Positions 52,152-62,715 of a stretch of DNA of 64,000 bases are shown piece by piece. The stretch comes from Stratiolaelaps scimitus. Its lineage: Eukaryota > Arthropoda > Arachnida > Mesostigmata > Laelapidae. The DNA lies in contig JABWDB010000001.1 in the NCBI GenBank assembly GCA_019614645.1, positions 12,255,501 to 12,319,500 on the forward strand. Direction: 5' to 3'. Both the position numbers and the translations under genes were made by a program. Position 1 is the stretch's first letter, and each line of letters starts with the position of its first letter. The notes under the pieces were generated by a model that searched no databases, was not told the DNA's origin, and saw nothing but the letters and a program-made list of their open reading frames with translations.

Positions 52152-52710
52152 GTAGGAGTCGAAAGCGCGAACGAGATTGAGTTTGTTGATGTTGTTTCCA
52201 AAAACATATTTTAAAAGAGTATGCTCAGTTAACAAAAAGAGAAAATAATGTTTTCAACGGCTGAAAGCGACATTCGTACATATGTGGCCAGTATCTGCGA
52301 ATTCATAGAGCCGTGTTTTCATCTCACTTCGAAATTAATTAGGGAGGACTTTCTCGAGTTTTGATAGGTTCCTGAAAAATATATCAGAAAGCCACAAGCT
52401 AAAGATCTGGTGAGAATCTAGCAGCTTTTACAAGCGAGTCGATAAAGTAGACGAATACGTCAACTATATATTGGCTCATTTATTGGTGTCCACGTGCAGC
52501 TCGCACTATTCTATGCGGGGGCAGATCGAAATAGTTCTCTCAGCTGATACTTCTAGAAAAAACAGCAGCAGCAGCAGTTGCTTCCACAATTCCTGGACAG
52601 GACGTACGACGGTGACAAAATGGTGGCGGATGTCGGCGCTAGAAACGAAAGTATCATATAATAAATTCTGTATCGGTCGACAGGCCGATAGCGGGACCTT
52701 CGGTCATCAA

Positions 52711-52712
<2 letters not shown>

Positions 52713-52746
<34 letters not shown>
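52713..52746. repeat. (TA)n microsatellite
   Basis: This is a TA tract of about 34 bases inside spire intron 2. Confidence 0.95.
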
Positions 52747-52748
<2 letters not shown>

Positions 52749-54845
52749 CTTGCGTCTTTTTATTATTTGCCCCCATTTTCGTCTTCCCCTGTCGATAGCA
52801 CCAGAAATTAGTAGAATCGCCATTTAATGGTGTTTTTAGATACATCTCCACTCCTCCTTGTCCTTTTGCTGTTTATATTCGAACAGCGGTGAAGGATGAC
52901 GATATTAGGGTTTGCATGAAACATATACACACAGAGACACACACATATATATATATATATCTATATATGATATCTGATAACACCCATTTGGTCACAGATA
53001 TTATAAATATAAGAATCAAAACGAAAATGAAAATATATGTAGTACAACAACATGTAATACTTGCACGTTCTTGTAACACTTACACAATTAGGTCTCCACT
53101 ACATCGTCATTAGCTGCCCACCCGGTAAGGCAGTCGGTGTGAGTAACGTTCTAGTGTAACGATTATAAAACAATTCATTTTCTGCAAGGTACAAGCGTCG
53201 CTATATTGTGTTTAACTAGTGCGCGGGCGAACCTGATCTATCTAAATATATGATAGTGAAGATTGACAAATTTCACCGTGGTGTTGCGTTGTTACCACTC
53301 TCATTATTGCCTTCGTTATTGCTTTCTACTACTGCTATCACAAGGATATATATATATATATATTCTACATAGGTTTGCGGTAAATAGAATAGATGTGGAA
53401 CTACTACTAATAGTGCAGGATTGGGCAACACTCGCTCACACACAGACAGAACAGTTTGCAGAAACGTGCCAATGAGCTGAAGTCCACACGAACTGAATTG
53501 TTTTCTCCACTGTTATGTCTCTATCTCAATGGCTTGCTCACGCTGCGGTTGGTGACGCTGGCTGTGGTCGTTCTAGCAATAGCATAAGTATTTGACTTAA
53601 GTATTTGCTACGAAACCGCTTAAACAGTCAACTGTGAGCAAATCCTATGTATATGGCAGGCGGCAGCACAGGCAAGCAAGAATCGACGAAGGTCCCTTGT
53701 CTCGCTCATTGAGCTGCCGGCAGCATCAGTGAATGACGGGCCATAAAGCCAGTCTTTGTTCAAACGGGAGTCACTGGGCCAGCTGAGTCGAGTTGCCGAA
53801 ATTGGCGTCATGGTTTTTGGTTTTCATTTCGTGTTTTTTTTTTGTATTCGTGGCCGGCGTTTGACCGGTGGGTCGGCCAGTCTAGCCATGAAGACGAGAA
53901 TCTCTTAAGCTGCACTGCCCGCAGATCGTTGATGATATATGGAGCCACTGAGTGAATGAACGAAGCATTAGCTGTTCGCTTGTTATCACTCGAGACACAA
54001 GAGATCTATATTATATATTGTTTCTCATACTATATCTCGAGTATCGTACAATGGATAGCAATGCAGTGATGACAGTGAACAGATCCACTACCGGTCCACT
54101 ACACACGGTAATATTTTATGGTCTATGGACATTCTATGATTTCGTAGGCTCGTGCCACCTAATCAGTCAGGTGGCTAGTCCTATCGCTCGATAGCCAGAT
54201 ATTCTTAACTGTGATGATTCACCACGCCATGGGCCAGCCTTACGGGGCTGCTTTTTTGTTAGTTCTCGGAGATAGCAGCAGCAGCAGTAGCACCGACAAC
54301 TGGCAAAACCCAGCAATCATAGTGAGGGAACACTGTAATGGCAAAAAAAAAACGACCCCGGGCAACGCTAATGAGAACGACGCCGTTGTTATCTGTTGTA
54401 GGAAATCCATCGTGGCAACGGTAATTCTATTGGGAATGAGAGTAACATAATATGCGCATTCATTGGCATATAAATAACTCTTGAGTGATGGAACTTTCCT
54501 AATTGCTGCTTAAGTGCGAATCAAAATATTTACATTAGTCCTAGTAGCATTAAACACCGCTCCGCCCCGTTATCCGCGCGGGCGTCAGGGAAACTATCTT
54601 ACCTATATGAAGGTATTGTTCACTGAGAACCTGCAGATTCATCGTAACTATTTCATGTTCAGTTATCACGAATAGACAAAAAATACTGAGGAGGATTCTT
54701 ACCGCAAAGTTTGGACACACGTTGGTTAATGTGAATACCTTCGCGGCGGATGAAGAGATCCGGAAATGAACGAATCTGCAATTCTTTATGATATTTTGGT
54801 CACGTTATTCCGGTAATCTCATATCCATGGGATAGCCATCGCTCC

Positions 54846-54870
54846 TGGACGCATTCTACGAATGCGTCCA
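54846..54870. repeat. Perfect 11-bp hairpin
   Basis: TGGACGCATTC and GAATGCGTCCA flank a 3-base loop in spire intron 2. An overlapping pair ATATCCATGG (54821) / CCATGGATAT (54868) is also inverted. Confidence 0.9.
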
Positions 54871-55057
54871 TGGATATGCATCTGACTAATATGGTCGACC
54901 TGTATTCGACTTCATTTCCTTTGCAAACAACAAAAAAAGGTCCAAGTATGTCCCTATATAACTATCGAGCACAAGATATTCCTACGGTACTTTCGTTCTT
55001 GCGAGAACTAAACAACAAAACAAACACTCTCCATCTCTATTACATACACACATACAC

Positions 55058-55059
<2 letters not shown>

Positions 55060-55089
<30 letters not shown>
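55060..55089. repeat. (TA)n microsatellite
   Basis: This is a TA tract of about 30 bases in spire intron 2. Confidence 0.95.
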
Positions 55090-55092
<3 letters not shown>

Positions 55093-56384
55093 TTTCTGTC
55101 TATCGTGTGTAGAATATAATAATAAGAAGATAGAGACGATAAGCAATTCATGGTAGGCGGCAGGCATTCGCAGTTGCAGAAAGCCAAAAGACCGGGTATG
55201 GTGGTATGCCATAGTAATCAGCGCTTCCACCACTACGCTGTCCACGCATTTATTATATATATTCTCTGTAGATTGTAGCATATGCATATATACACAAATA
55301 CATTGCATACAGACAGGAGACACACACACACACACAATCACGTACAGATAAACAAACACTGGCAGCAAGTAATTATACTCACATGTTCACTCAGCCAGAA
55401 GAACGTGAAGATGGCATATACTGCCTCTCACAACCACTGTCTTACAGAGACTTATACGCACACACAAACACACGTACACACACACACATATATATATATG
55501 TATACAGAGGCTTGACTGGATGGCAAGCAGTACATATGGCTAGCGCTGTGTTGTTATTAAAATCTATCGGCATTTGGTTGAAGGATCTTAGCTGATACTG
55601 GCTGATTGGCCGGATCGCCAATCGCAATAACAGATGCCATCCACATTCACTCGTAGACGTCACAATATCGCTTAAATGATAGATGAGGAAACTATTCCCT
55701 GCATTTAATTTTCTGTGCTAAAATATATGATGTTTCCCTGTCTCAACGACATGCTTCATTTGCGTCGAATTCGACGTTTACAGGATCTGTTTTCTGTTAA
55801 TCAAACGTTGTCGCCTAACAACTATTAAACAAAATATATGCATTGGGTAAATCGATGCTCATATTGCGAGAACGACAAATCCCGCCTGAAAGAGTCAGCG
55901 ATCCATATGCTATTGCTGCTGCTGCTAAGAACACCACTAATGGGATCGCAAGCTGTTAATAGCTATATATACATACATGTATATATATGACTCTGTCGCA
56001 TCGAGAGCAGCTTCTGTACATGATGTCACGTCCATACGGTTTCGTGTACCGGCACCTGACAGCGGCCGAGCCTATTTGAACGTTTTCAACGCTTCGTTCC
56101 TATTGACTGCATCGGTCGCATTGAATTCCTCTAGATAACGTGTGGCATATGCAAACGCATTCGTAAATCCCCATTTGTATCGATTCAATGACGCTGGGTT
56201 GACCAGTGACCACCACGAAACAGCAGAGTGCCCCACATATGATAGGTTATAAGCACACACACACACACACCGCGAATAATTGTTGTTACACAAAACAAAA
56301 TCAGTGAAATTCATCCATCATCTTCGAACGTTGTTGTTCATTGCTCGTGTGATTTTCTTGAATTTTCGTTTGTTATCTTCGTAG

Positions 56385-56583
56385 GACGACGAGCTGGAGG
56401 ATAGCGAGAGCAACGCGTCCTCCCTGACGAAACATCCGTCAATCGAGTTTCTTAGCTCGTCATCGTCATCGCATTCCCCGCAGGATGTCACACCCGTCAT
56501 CGAGCATCAAAGCCTGCCGGCTAACCTAAAAAGGCGCGCCTCCAGGCTATCCTGGCAGAAGCCCACCGTTGCCCAACGAAATG
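56385..56583 (+). CDS. spir: spire coding exon 3: acidic/serine linker
   Basis: The acceptor is TTATCTTCGTAG at 56384 and the donor is G|GTAAAT at 56583/56584. The exon starts in phase 0 with DDELEDSESNASS, completing the acidic half of the putative myosin V-binding motif. It carries 66 complete codons plus one base. A run of six serines follows (SSSSSSHSPQ, about residues 199-208 of the joined product), then a basic stretch NLKRRASRLSWQKP near its end. KRRAS and RRAS-like sequences of this kind often act as basophilic kinase sites, but that is only a suggestion from the pattern. The low nucleotide complexity of the TCATCGTCATCG part resembles the local repeats, yet the borders and the phases on both sides fit a real exon. 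The frame contains no stop from the acceptor to the donor. Confidence 0.9.
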
Positions 56584-56968
56584 GTAAATTGATCAGTGAG
56601 CTGAGCGGCGTACACTATCAAATATATATGTTTGGCCACAGTCGCATGCTCGCTCTATCTTTCGCTAGACACTGCCGGAGGGATCGCCGAGCAGCAGAGC
56701 TCTATATCTCTGTTTGTTATTTTTTTTTTGTCGACAAATAATAATTTCTATTTATTGTATCTAAGTATCTATCTGTCGGAAAGCTTGAGTCGAACGAGTT
56801 GATACGGCTTGCCGAATCGCTACAGACCGCTTCGCCTGTGGGATAATTTTCTACGATATTCTACAAACATGATTATATGGCATGGCACGTTTACTAACGA
56901 CGATCGTCCGTCCGTCCGATGGATCGATGCGATGTTGTTTTTGTTTGACTTCGAATTTTACGGCTTAG
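56584..56968 (+). other. spir: spire intron 3
   Basis: This is a 385-base GTAAAT to CTTAG intron. It contains a T-rich run near 56725 and a T-rich tract before the acceptor. No other feature is seen. Confidence 0.85.
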
Positions 56969-57186
56969 ATCCGTCAGTGGCAGCGGCGGCCCGTACACGG
57001 AAATTATGGCGGCGGCATTCGATTGACGTTTGCGATGCGGAACATCAGGAGAAATTGGTCAGAAATGATCCATTCCGAAGGTCGATTCGGGTACGACAGG
57101 AGGTTCGAATTGGCGACTCTTCATGCGCTAACGGAAGTGTGGACACCAAAGATTCCGGTGCTAGCAAGATCGCCATTGTAAATAAG
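56969..57186 (+). CDS. spir: spire coding exon 4: basic linker before the Spir box
   Basis: The acceptor is TTTACGGCTTAG at 56968 after a T-rich tract, and the donor is AATAAG|GTAAGC at 57186/57187, a full consensus. Two bases complete the aspartate codon split from exon 3, then 72 codons follow, ending in phase 0. The encoded part includes LWRRHSIDVCDAE, comparable to the RRHSIE stretch in vertebrate SPIRE1 between the WH2 cluster and the Spir box, and a basic segment RRSIRVRQEVR. Two more in-phase CAG acceptors lie just inside the exon (ending at 56977 and 56983), so isoforms shorter by three or five residues are possible. The same frame is open upstream to 56809, but that part lacks the family features and lies beyond the splice site. 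Most of this exon is probably unstructured. Confidence 0.85.
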
Positions 57187-57673
57187 GTAAGCGGAAATAA
57201 CCATCTTTGCTAATATTTTGAGGATGGCTGGGATTCGAACGGGCCGAGAGTAATGGCGCAACTCACAGCGTCACTGGTTATGTGAACGATGTTGACCCAT
57301 GTGTTTCAGTTGGGTGCTAGAGAAACGACTTGCCAAGTGAAACGTATCAAGTTGATCTGTTATCGATTTTAATTTGAAATAGTGTTTTATCTGTATCATG
57401 TGGCGTTCTGCATACGCCTCGACAATTTTAGACACAGCAACATACGATTGCTGTCAATACCCAATATTTGAGATAAATAAACATTCGAATATAATAACAA
57501 TAAAGCACAGTTGACAATTCGGGCTACACTTAATGATGGCAAGCTCATTTTTAGCTTGATATATTTCGAATGCATCGTATCACTCATTTATTGATACCGA
57601 TATCCCCCAAAGTACAATAATGCTCAATCGTCCTTGCGCCCTGTTCGCCGCCTTGTTTTTTTGTTCTGTACAG
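57187..57673 (+). other. spir: spire intron 4
   Basis: This is a 487-base GTAAGC to TACAG intron with a strong T-rich tract directly before the acceptor. A GATTCGAAC near 57232 resembles the reverse complement of a tRNA T-loop, but no stem can be formed. Confidence 0.9.
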
Positions 57674-57918
57674 CAACTGGAGTGTCTCTCACTTACACTG
57701 GAAGAAGTAGCGCACATACGGTCTGTGATGACCAAAGCCGAGCTGGAAACCCTCCTAGTTACCCCTCAGCTCTATGACGACGTCGCTAAGAGCAAGGTGT
57801 GCTTCACCTGTAGGAAGAGTCGTTTCAACGTTCTTTTTAGCAGGCCCGTAAAGTGTCACCTCTGCGAGCGCTCCGTTTGCGACAAGTGCTCGACGAAGAT
57901 GCACATCCCAACGCACAG
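57674..57918 (+). CDS. spir: spire coding exon 5: Spir box and main part of the FYVE-type zinc finger
   Basis: This exon identifies the gene. The acceptor is a T-rich tract ending TGTACAG at 57673. The donor is CACAG|GTATTA at 57918/57919. It starts in phase 0 with QLECLSLTLEEVAHIRSVM and continues TKAELE. This is the Spir box (about residues 313-348 of the joined product), close to the vertebrate ECLALTVEEVMHIRQVL...KAELE. The modified FYVE finger follows, with zinc-ligand pairs CFTC (352/355), CHLC (370/373) and CDKC (378/381). The fourth pair is supplied by exon 7. The classical RRHHCR patch of other FYVE domains is absent, which is normal for Spire. The family uses this region to sit on negatively charged vesicle membranes and to contact Rab11-related traffic. 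An in-frame ATG at 57620 lies before the acceptor and is not the start. Confidence 0.97.
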
Positions 57919-58358
57919 GTATTAATACGGCAATGACGATTCGACTAGATTTAGTAGACACTAGATATAACGTATGCTAGGTGCGAAAAGTATCGGCGTT
58001 ATCTGTCTGAAACTGGAATAGTTTTCACGGACATGTCGACCTAGGCGACGCATATCATGTTAACTAACTCAAGGGTCGTTTTTAGGCACGTAAGCTTAAA
58101 CCGAGCTATGCATTATCTCCTTGTTTTCTTTGTTCTCATAATAGTGATCATCACCATTATAATAATCAATATTATTGTTGAATTTACTCAACTAAAGGTA
58201 AATAGTGATAGGTGAATCTCATCAGACACAATGCGATGTTTAGCGCACAACTTGCCCGGCGCTTTTTATGTTTGCATTTATTTAAATGCTACAGTCAGAT
58301 ATGTATTTGGCTTTAGCCGTCGATATTCAGAAGATGCGGTCTGTATTGTCTTGTATAG
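57919..58358 (+). other. spir: spire intron 5
   Basis: This is a 440-base GTATTA to GTATAG intron. It is AT-rich, with ATT/AAT-type low complexity near 58140-58180, and has no other feature. Confidence 0.9.
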
Positions 58359-58496
58359 ATTTGATCGGATTCCCGTGTATATGCTCTCGCCAAGTACACC
58401 AACCGAGGAGATAGCTCCGGAGATACCCAGTCGCCACGAGAAGTCCCGTACCAAGAAGAAGGATGATATCGAAACCGCGGTGCAGACGTTCACGAG
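58359..58496 (+). CDS. spir: spire coding exon 6: start of the FYVE insertion loop
   Basis: The acceptor is GTCTTGTATAG at 58358 and the donor is ACGAG|GTGAGT at 58496/58497. The first base completes the split arginine codon from exon 5, giving HIPTHR-FDRIPVYMLSPS. This lines up with the vertebrate RLPSKPYSTLPIFSLGPS that directly follows the third CxxC pair, so the call is secure although the exon is short (45 complete codons). The rest is charged: PTEEIAPEIP, then a lysine/arginine run HEKSRTKKKDD. It ends with two bases of a serine codon completed by exon 7. The frame is open upstream to 58231, but that part has no family similarity and precedes the acceptor. Confidence 0.94.
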
Positions 58497-58845
58497 GTGA
58501 GTCTCGAATAGAGTTTCGAATAGTTTCACAAAATACACATGAAATATATTTTGGTTGAATGTAACATATATAAATGCTTATAAATTGAACCCGATCTTCA
58601 AAGCGGCTTTGTTTCGCAACCGCCTGCTGTTCCTATACCAATATTATTATTTTTCCTATTATTTATATATATATATATATATACCCCCTAAAGCATTGTT
58701 TGAGCATTATTTCGTTCTTCTTCAAGTCTTATTCTATGATCTATAGGATATATATATACATATATCGACATCGTATGCATTTCTATAACGTGACTTTTAG
58801 GGTGTAGTCCTTTTTCAACATTTTGCTTGTTTGTCCCTCCTTCAG
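58497..58845 (+). other. spir: spire intron 6
   Basis: This is a 349-base GTGAGT to TTCAG intron with (TA)n at about 58665-58683 and a strong pyrimidine tract before the acceptor. Confidence 0.9.
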
Positions 58846-59275
58846 TGGATCTGCGCCGTCATCACCGAATATGAACTCGCGTCCTAACGGTTCCGCAACT
58901 GTCTATCGAGAACCTGCGCCACACACTGCCGCTGCAGCCGCCACCGCCCGTTCGTCGGACCACCGACAGCAGCTCGAAATGACGACAATGACGGGCAAGG
59001 ACATCGTTGATGATACCGAAAGTGAGCGCAAGAAAAAATCGTGGCAGGAGTCAATTTCGAAGAGCCTCCTGAAGCGGCCGTCAATTCTTCGGGTTCGTGC
59101 CAAGCTGCGCTGTTCGCCAAAGGCACCCAGTCATGACGAGGCAAAAAGTGAACTCTGCGAGAAGCTTAAGGCGCCCGTGCTACCCGTATGTCGAGACTGC
59201 AAGTACCTTGTACGTTCGATCATTCTGTCGAACCGGAACCCGATCGTGAAGAGTCATAGTGACAACTCGAACTGA
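58846..59275 (+). CDS. spir: spire terminal coding exon 7: expanded FYVE loop, last zinc-ligand pair, C-terminus
   Basis: The acceptor is a textbook pyrimidine tract ending CTCCTTCAG at 58845. One base completes the serine codon, then 142 codons follow to TGA at 59273-59275. The exon begins GSAPSSPNMNSRPNG, has an alanine run (AAAAATA), a charged segment ERKKKSWQES and a basic stretch LLKRPSILRVRAKLR. It then gives VCRDCKYLVRSII, the fourth zinc-ligand pair (Cys 552/555), matching VCVDCKKFISEII of vertebrate SPIRE1. The distance from the third pair to this one is about 170 residues, roughly twice the vertebrate spacing as I recall it. Only 24 residues follow the last cysteine, so the arginine/lysine-rich vertebrate tail is mostly missing. 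The exon ends a single gene, with no downstream frame that continues it. Confidence 0.94.
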
Positions 59276-59959
59276 GGCTCCTCCCGTGTCGGCGGTATCT
59301 GAGTATGGTCCAGGCGCTAATCTCGTTACTGTTCCAATGCGAGTTCGGTCATGGGATCAGTTAGCCTGGACCAAACCGATGTGTCCAGTTCGGTGGTATA
59401 TCAAGCAAGCACAACTGCAACAAGGACATTAGCGATAGTTAGCTGCAAACAGCAAATATCAAACAGACAAACCAACTTTAGTGACCCCCCCATCCTTGTG
59501 TCTTTTATTGTTGTACTATTATTATTGTCATTATTACATAGTCGTTACAATGACCAATGTACATATAGAACTGAGAATGGGCCAGAGAACCGCTGTTGAT
59601 TGCCTCGAACCTTTCCCCCGCTCCGTAATGAGCCAAGAAAATACACTCACATACTGCTAACATGGTTGTATATATATATATATATACACGAACACGAGGC
59701 TGGCCTTTCTCTTTTGGAGGCTTGGACAAGGGACCGTCAGTAACGGTTTATCAACCTTTCTAAGGCTTTCGACGGATCTGGAAGACCACGTGCTTGAGTG
59801 CATGCGTAGCTAAATACTTGAAGTGAGGTGCGATGTCAGCCACGGATCGACATAAGCTCGAATAGTAAAAACAGACATGAGCGAATCGAAAACGAACAGC
59901 TGACAGGGATCCTATTCGTCGATGCAACTTATCTGCTTGTGAATACACGGAGGAACATT

Positions 59960-59962
<3 letters not shown>

Positions 59963-59994
<32 letters not shown>
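59963..59994. repeat. (TA)n microsatellite
   Basis: This is a TA tract of about 32 bases in the probable 3'UTR. Confidence 0.95.
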
Positions 59995-59995
<1 letters not shown>

Positions 59996-60652
59996 GGCAA
60001 ACCGTAAACGAGGGGGCTGCAGGGATGTTCTATCCCCATAAGAAAACTGACTGCAGCACCCCTCGGCTACGTGTTGCACACCACAAACACTATGTGATCA
60101 ATTTTTCTTCCTCTTTTTAGAATTAACGTAATTAAGTAATGAGTTATCCGGAGTACGGCATTCCGGACCGCTGCAGTGCTTACTACATATAATTGTTACG
60201 TTAGGTATGGTAACATAATCAAATGTGGCTGGTGCACCGACATTAAATATTCCGGTGTAGATGACAGTGACGCATCGATTGAGTGAGAGAAAGAGAGAGA
60301 GAGTGCGGGCATGTGTGCCTCATATAGAATATAGTCGAATCGATTGTGAAGAATAGCTCGATACTCGACACAGAACCGATTGAATCGCTGTATAGATATA
60401 GTTAGTTCTAGTTCGGAGGGGTTAGTTAGCCATTGGAAGTTACGACTTCCCCTTTTCGCATTGTTTGTTTGTTTCTGACTCCCTCCCTCTCTCTCTCTCT
60501 CTATCTCGTAAATAATTTCTAGATATACGGGGGAAATGAACATTTTGTGACAGCAAGAGAGGAGCAAAGCGAAGAGTTAGACCAACTATCACCCCCGTTA
60601 TATTTTGGCGAGAGGAGATATATTAATAGTAGTAGTAGTAGTCGTCTTAAGT

Positions 60653-60678
60653 CTATATATATATATATATATATATAT
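60653..60678. repeat. (TA)n microsatellite
   Basis: This is a TA tract of about 26 bases in the probable 3'UTR, preceded by a short AGT run. Confidence 0.95.
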
Positions 60679-61648
60679 CCGTTTGTGTGTGTGCATCGTT
60701 CAGAAGAAACTGTATCATATAAAAAATAATAACAATAATAATTGTTGTTATTGTGCACATATATGTGTTTGTGCGTGACGAATGTCGGGCAGTAGTGTAT
60801 AGTCGTACTGTGCTAATTTTTGTATCGACGAGAACAATTTGCCTAATTAAGCTGAAGTAAAATGGTTCTCAGTTGATTTTTCTATCTTCACGTTTCCTGC
60901 CCTCTGTCCCATTAGAACGGTACGTCCTTAGAGCGACGTATTAAGATGACGCAAAAACGACAGACATCGTTTACAACGCGAACAAGCCAAATGTGTTGAT
61001 CAGACAATAACTAAACGGACTGTAACCGAATACAGTGCTATTGTAAGCATAGTTTAAAAAGTCTATATATACATATATATATATATGTTAATGAGCGTCG
61101 TTGCTGTCCGTACACGATCCTCTACGATGCGAGCGCTATATCGGGAGACCATTTACCAGAAGGAGAAAAAACTTGTGCCAGAGTAGCGCTAGGGCGCGGC
61201 TTCTCGCTGCCTGATCGAGACAGGCGAGATCTGACGCAAGCGAGTCTGGCGTTCAGGTTCGTCTGACCCTGTCCGGCTAAATCGTGCAGAGATGATCGCT
61301 GAATGATGAAATGAATTCGAGTGAACTGTTGTGTACGACGAATACCGGATACAGAGTTGATACGTCGCTGGCTGGCGATCGATAGAAGTGCCGGCGTCTG
61401 CTTGTGCTCGCTAGAAATGGTTGAAATGGTTTGACTTATGACTTCGAATAGATATATTAAGCCTGCCCCACGTTCGACAATACGGGGGGATGATTGGAAA
61501 GTGGACAGAAATATCGATGACACAGTGAAAGAAAGACAGATGCGACATAAAACCATTTATACAGAGTAGATACACAGTGTACGTTGATTATATATATATA
61601 TATATATGTATTGACAATAACCACGATACATTCTACTGAGTGGTCGGA

Positions 61649-61653
<5 letters not shown>

Positions 61654-61679
<26 letters not shown>
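61654..61679. repeat. (GA)n microsatellite
   Basis: This is a GA tract of about 26 bases in the probable 3'UTR. Confidence 0.95.
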
Positions 61680-62060
61680 AGCAGAGAAATATGATATAAA
61701 AACATGACGTCTGATAATGATTACTAAGGTTAAGATCATGATGATGATGATAATAATTATAATTATAATAATGATAATGACTAAATGCGGGGGCTTAGTA
61801 TCTATTATTATTTTATGGCTTCCGTTGCACAATTAATTAAATGCCCTTATTTGCCGCCCATTGCCTATTTCTCTGATTGTATATGTGTGTGAATGAATAT
61901 TACAAGAATACAAAAGGCAGAACGAGAGAGGACAAAGACGCGACAAATGAAAAATGAAAAAAACCACACCACGGTGAAAAACAATCACCCCTGTGAACAA
62001 CACGTATGTGGCCACAGCAACAATGGTTTGCGCAGGACAAGAGAAATCGACCGGCATCGA

Positions 62061-62066
62061 AATAAA
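62061..62066 (+). promoter_or_regulatory. alternative poly(A) signal
   Basis: This is a second canonical AATAAA on the + strand, 2.8 kb after the spire stop codon. Downstream sequence is only moderately T-rich (GCTTCTTTGCTC near 62087), so it is the weaker choice. Confidence 0.25.
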
Positions 62067-62691
62067 TTCGATTCAATGCATTCAGCTTCTTTGCTCTACT
62101 CAGAATCAGCGCAATAGATCAGTGTCAATTGATCAGCTTTATATTTGCTTGAACAAGTAAGTGTTGATTAATGACTTCTCCGCCACCGCAAATTATAACG
62201 ATAATGATAATAATAATAATAATGACAATGTCAACCGCGAATATCGTGTTGTAACACAGCAAATTTCTGAGTAGTAAATATCAAAACTGAAGGAAAACTG
62301 CCACACACTGTTTGCCATCGAAAATGGTCTCGCTTTGAAACGGCATAAACGACAGGAAATCTGAACAAACTGAAAAGAAATACAAACCAGTATCTCCTAT
62401 ATCATTATCCATTCTACCTACAACTAGCCAAGACTTGTCACTTCTATATATATATATATATATATTATATATACAATATGCATAAACAAAATGTACATGT
62501 ATATCTATTTATCTATCATCCATCTATCTGCATCTTTAAACGAACACCGGAACCATAGATTGATCGGTATAACTACTATCTCCCGTTACTCCAGAAGACA
62601 AACATTGAACAACAGTTAAAGAAAGAAATAATGAGGCCCACTCGAATATCCCAGTCATCCTGTCGCTTGCAGAAACAAGAGGTCACATAAT

Positions 62692-62697
62692 AATAAA
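62692..62697 (+). promoter_or_regulatory. likely poly(A) signal of spire
   Basis: This is a canonical AATAAA. About 20-45 bases downstream lies a T/GT-rich stretch (62718-62745, TGTCGCTGTTGTTTTG and following), the usual arrangement of a metazoan cleavage site. Cleavage would fall near 62708-62717. It is the only AATAAA downstream of the stop codon that I found with a clear T/GT-rich element. Confidence 0.5.
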
Positions 62698-62715
62698 AAT
62701 ATTTTAACTCAAACA

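Larger units (their letters stand above)
52152..56384 (+). other. spir: spire intron 2
   Basis: This is a GTAGGA to CGTAG intron of 4.2 kb in phase 0. It contains (TA)n at 52713-52746, 53345-53361 and 55060-55089, a 25-bp palindromic hairpin at 54846-54870, and short CA/GT runs. Nothing gene-like was seen. Confidence 0.85.
59276..62715 (+). other. spir: probable spire 3'UTR
   Basis: No continuing coding frame is visible after the TGA. The stretch is AT-rich and contains (TA)n tracts at about 59669-59686, 59963-59994 and 60653-60678, a (GA)n tract at 61654-61679, and ATT/AAT-rich DNA near 61740-61780 and 62190-62225. The end is placed by the AATAAA at 62692 with a T/GT-rich downstream element. 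Earlier possible signals are ATTAAA at 61836 and AATAAA at 62061, so shorter 3'UTRs are possible. No transcript evidence is available, and a further 3' intron cannot be excluded. Confidence 0.45.

Noticed and set aside
56809..56968. Upstream extension of exon 4 with its own ATG
   Set aside because: The phase-matched acceptor at 56968 and the absence of family similarity before it show that this part is intron.
57225..57290. GGGATTCGAAC, like the reverse complement of a tRNA T-loop
   Set aside because: The five bases on each side do not pair as a T-stem, and no acceptor, D-arm or anticodon stem fits.
57620..57673. ATG and hydrophobic segment just before the Spir box, resembling a signal peptide
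   Set aside because: It is the T-rich polypyrimidine tract and acceptor of intron 4 read through. Spire is a cytoplasmic protein and the splice phase fits exon 4.
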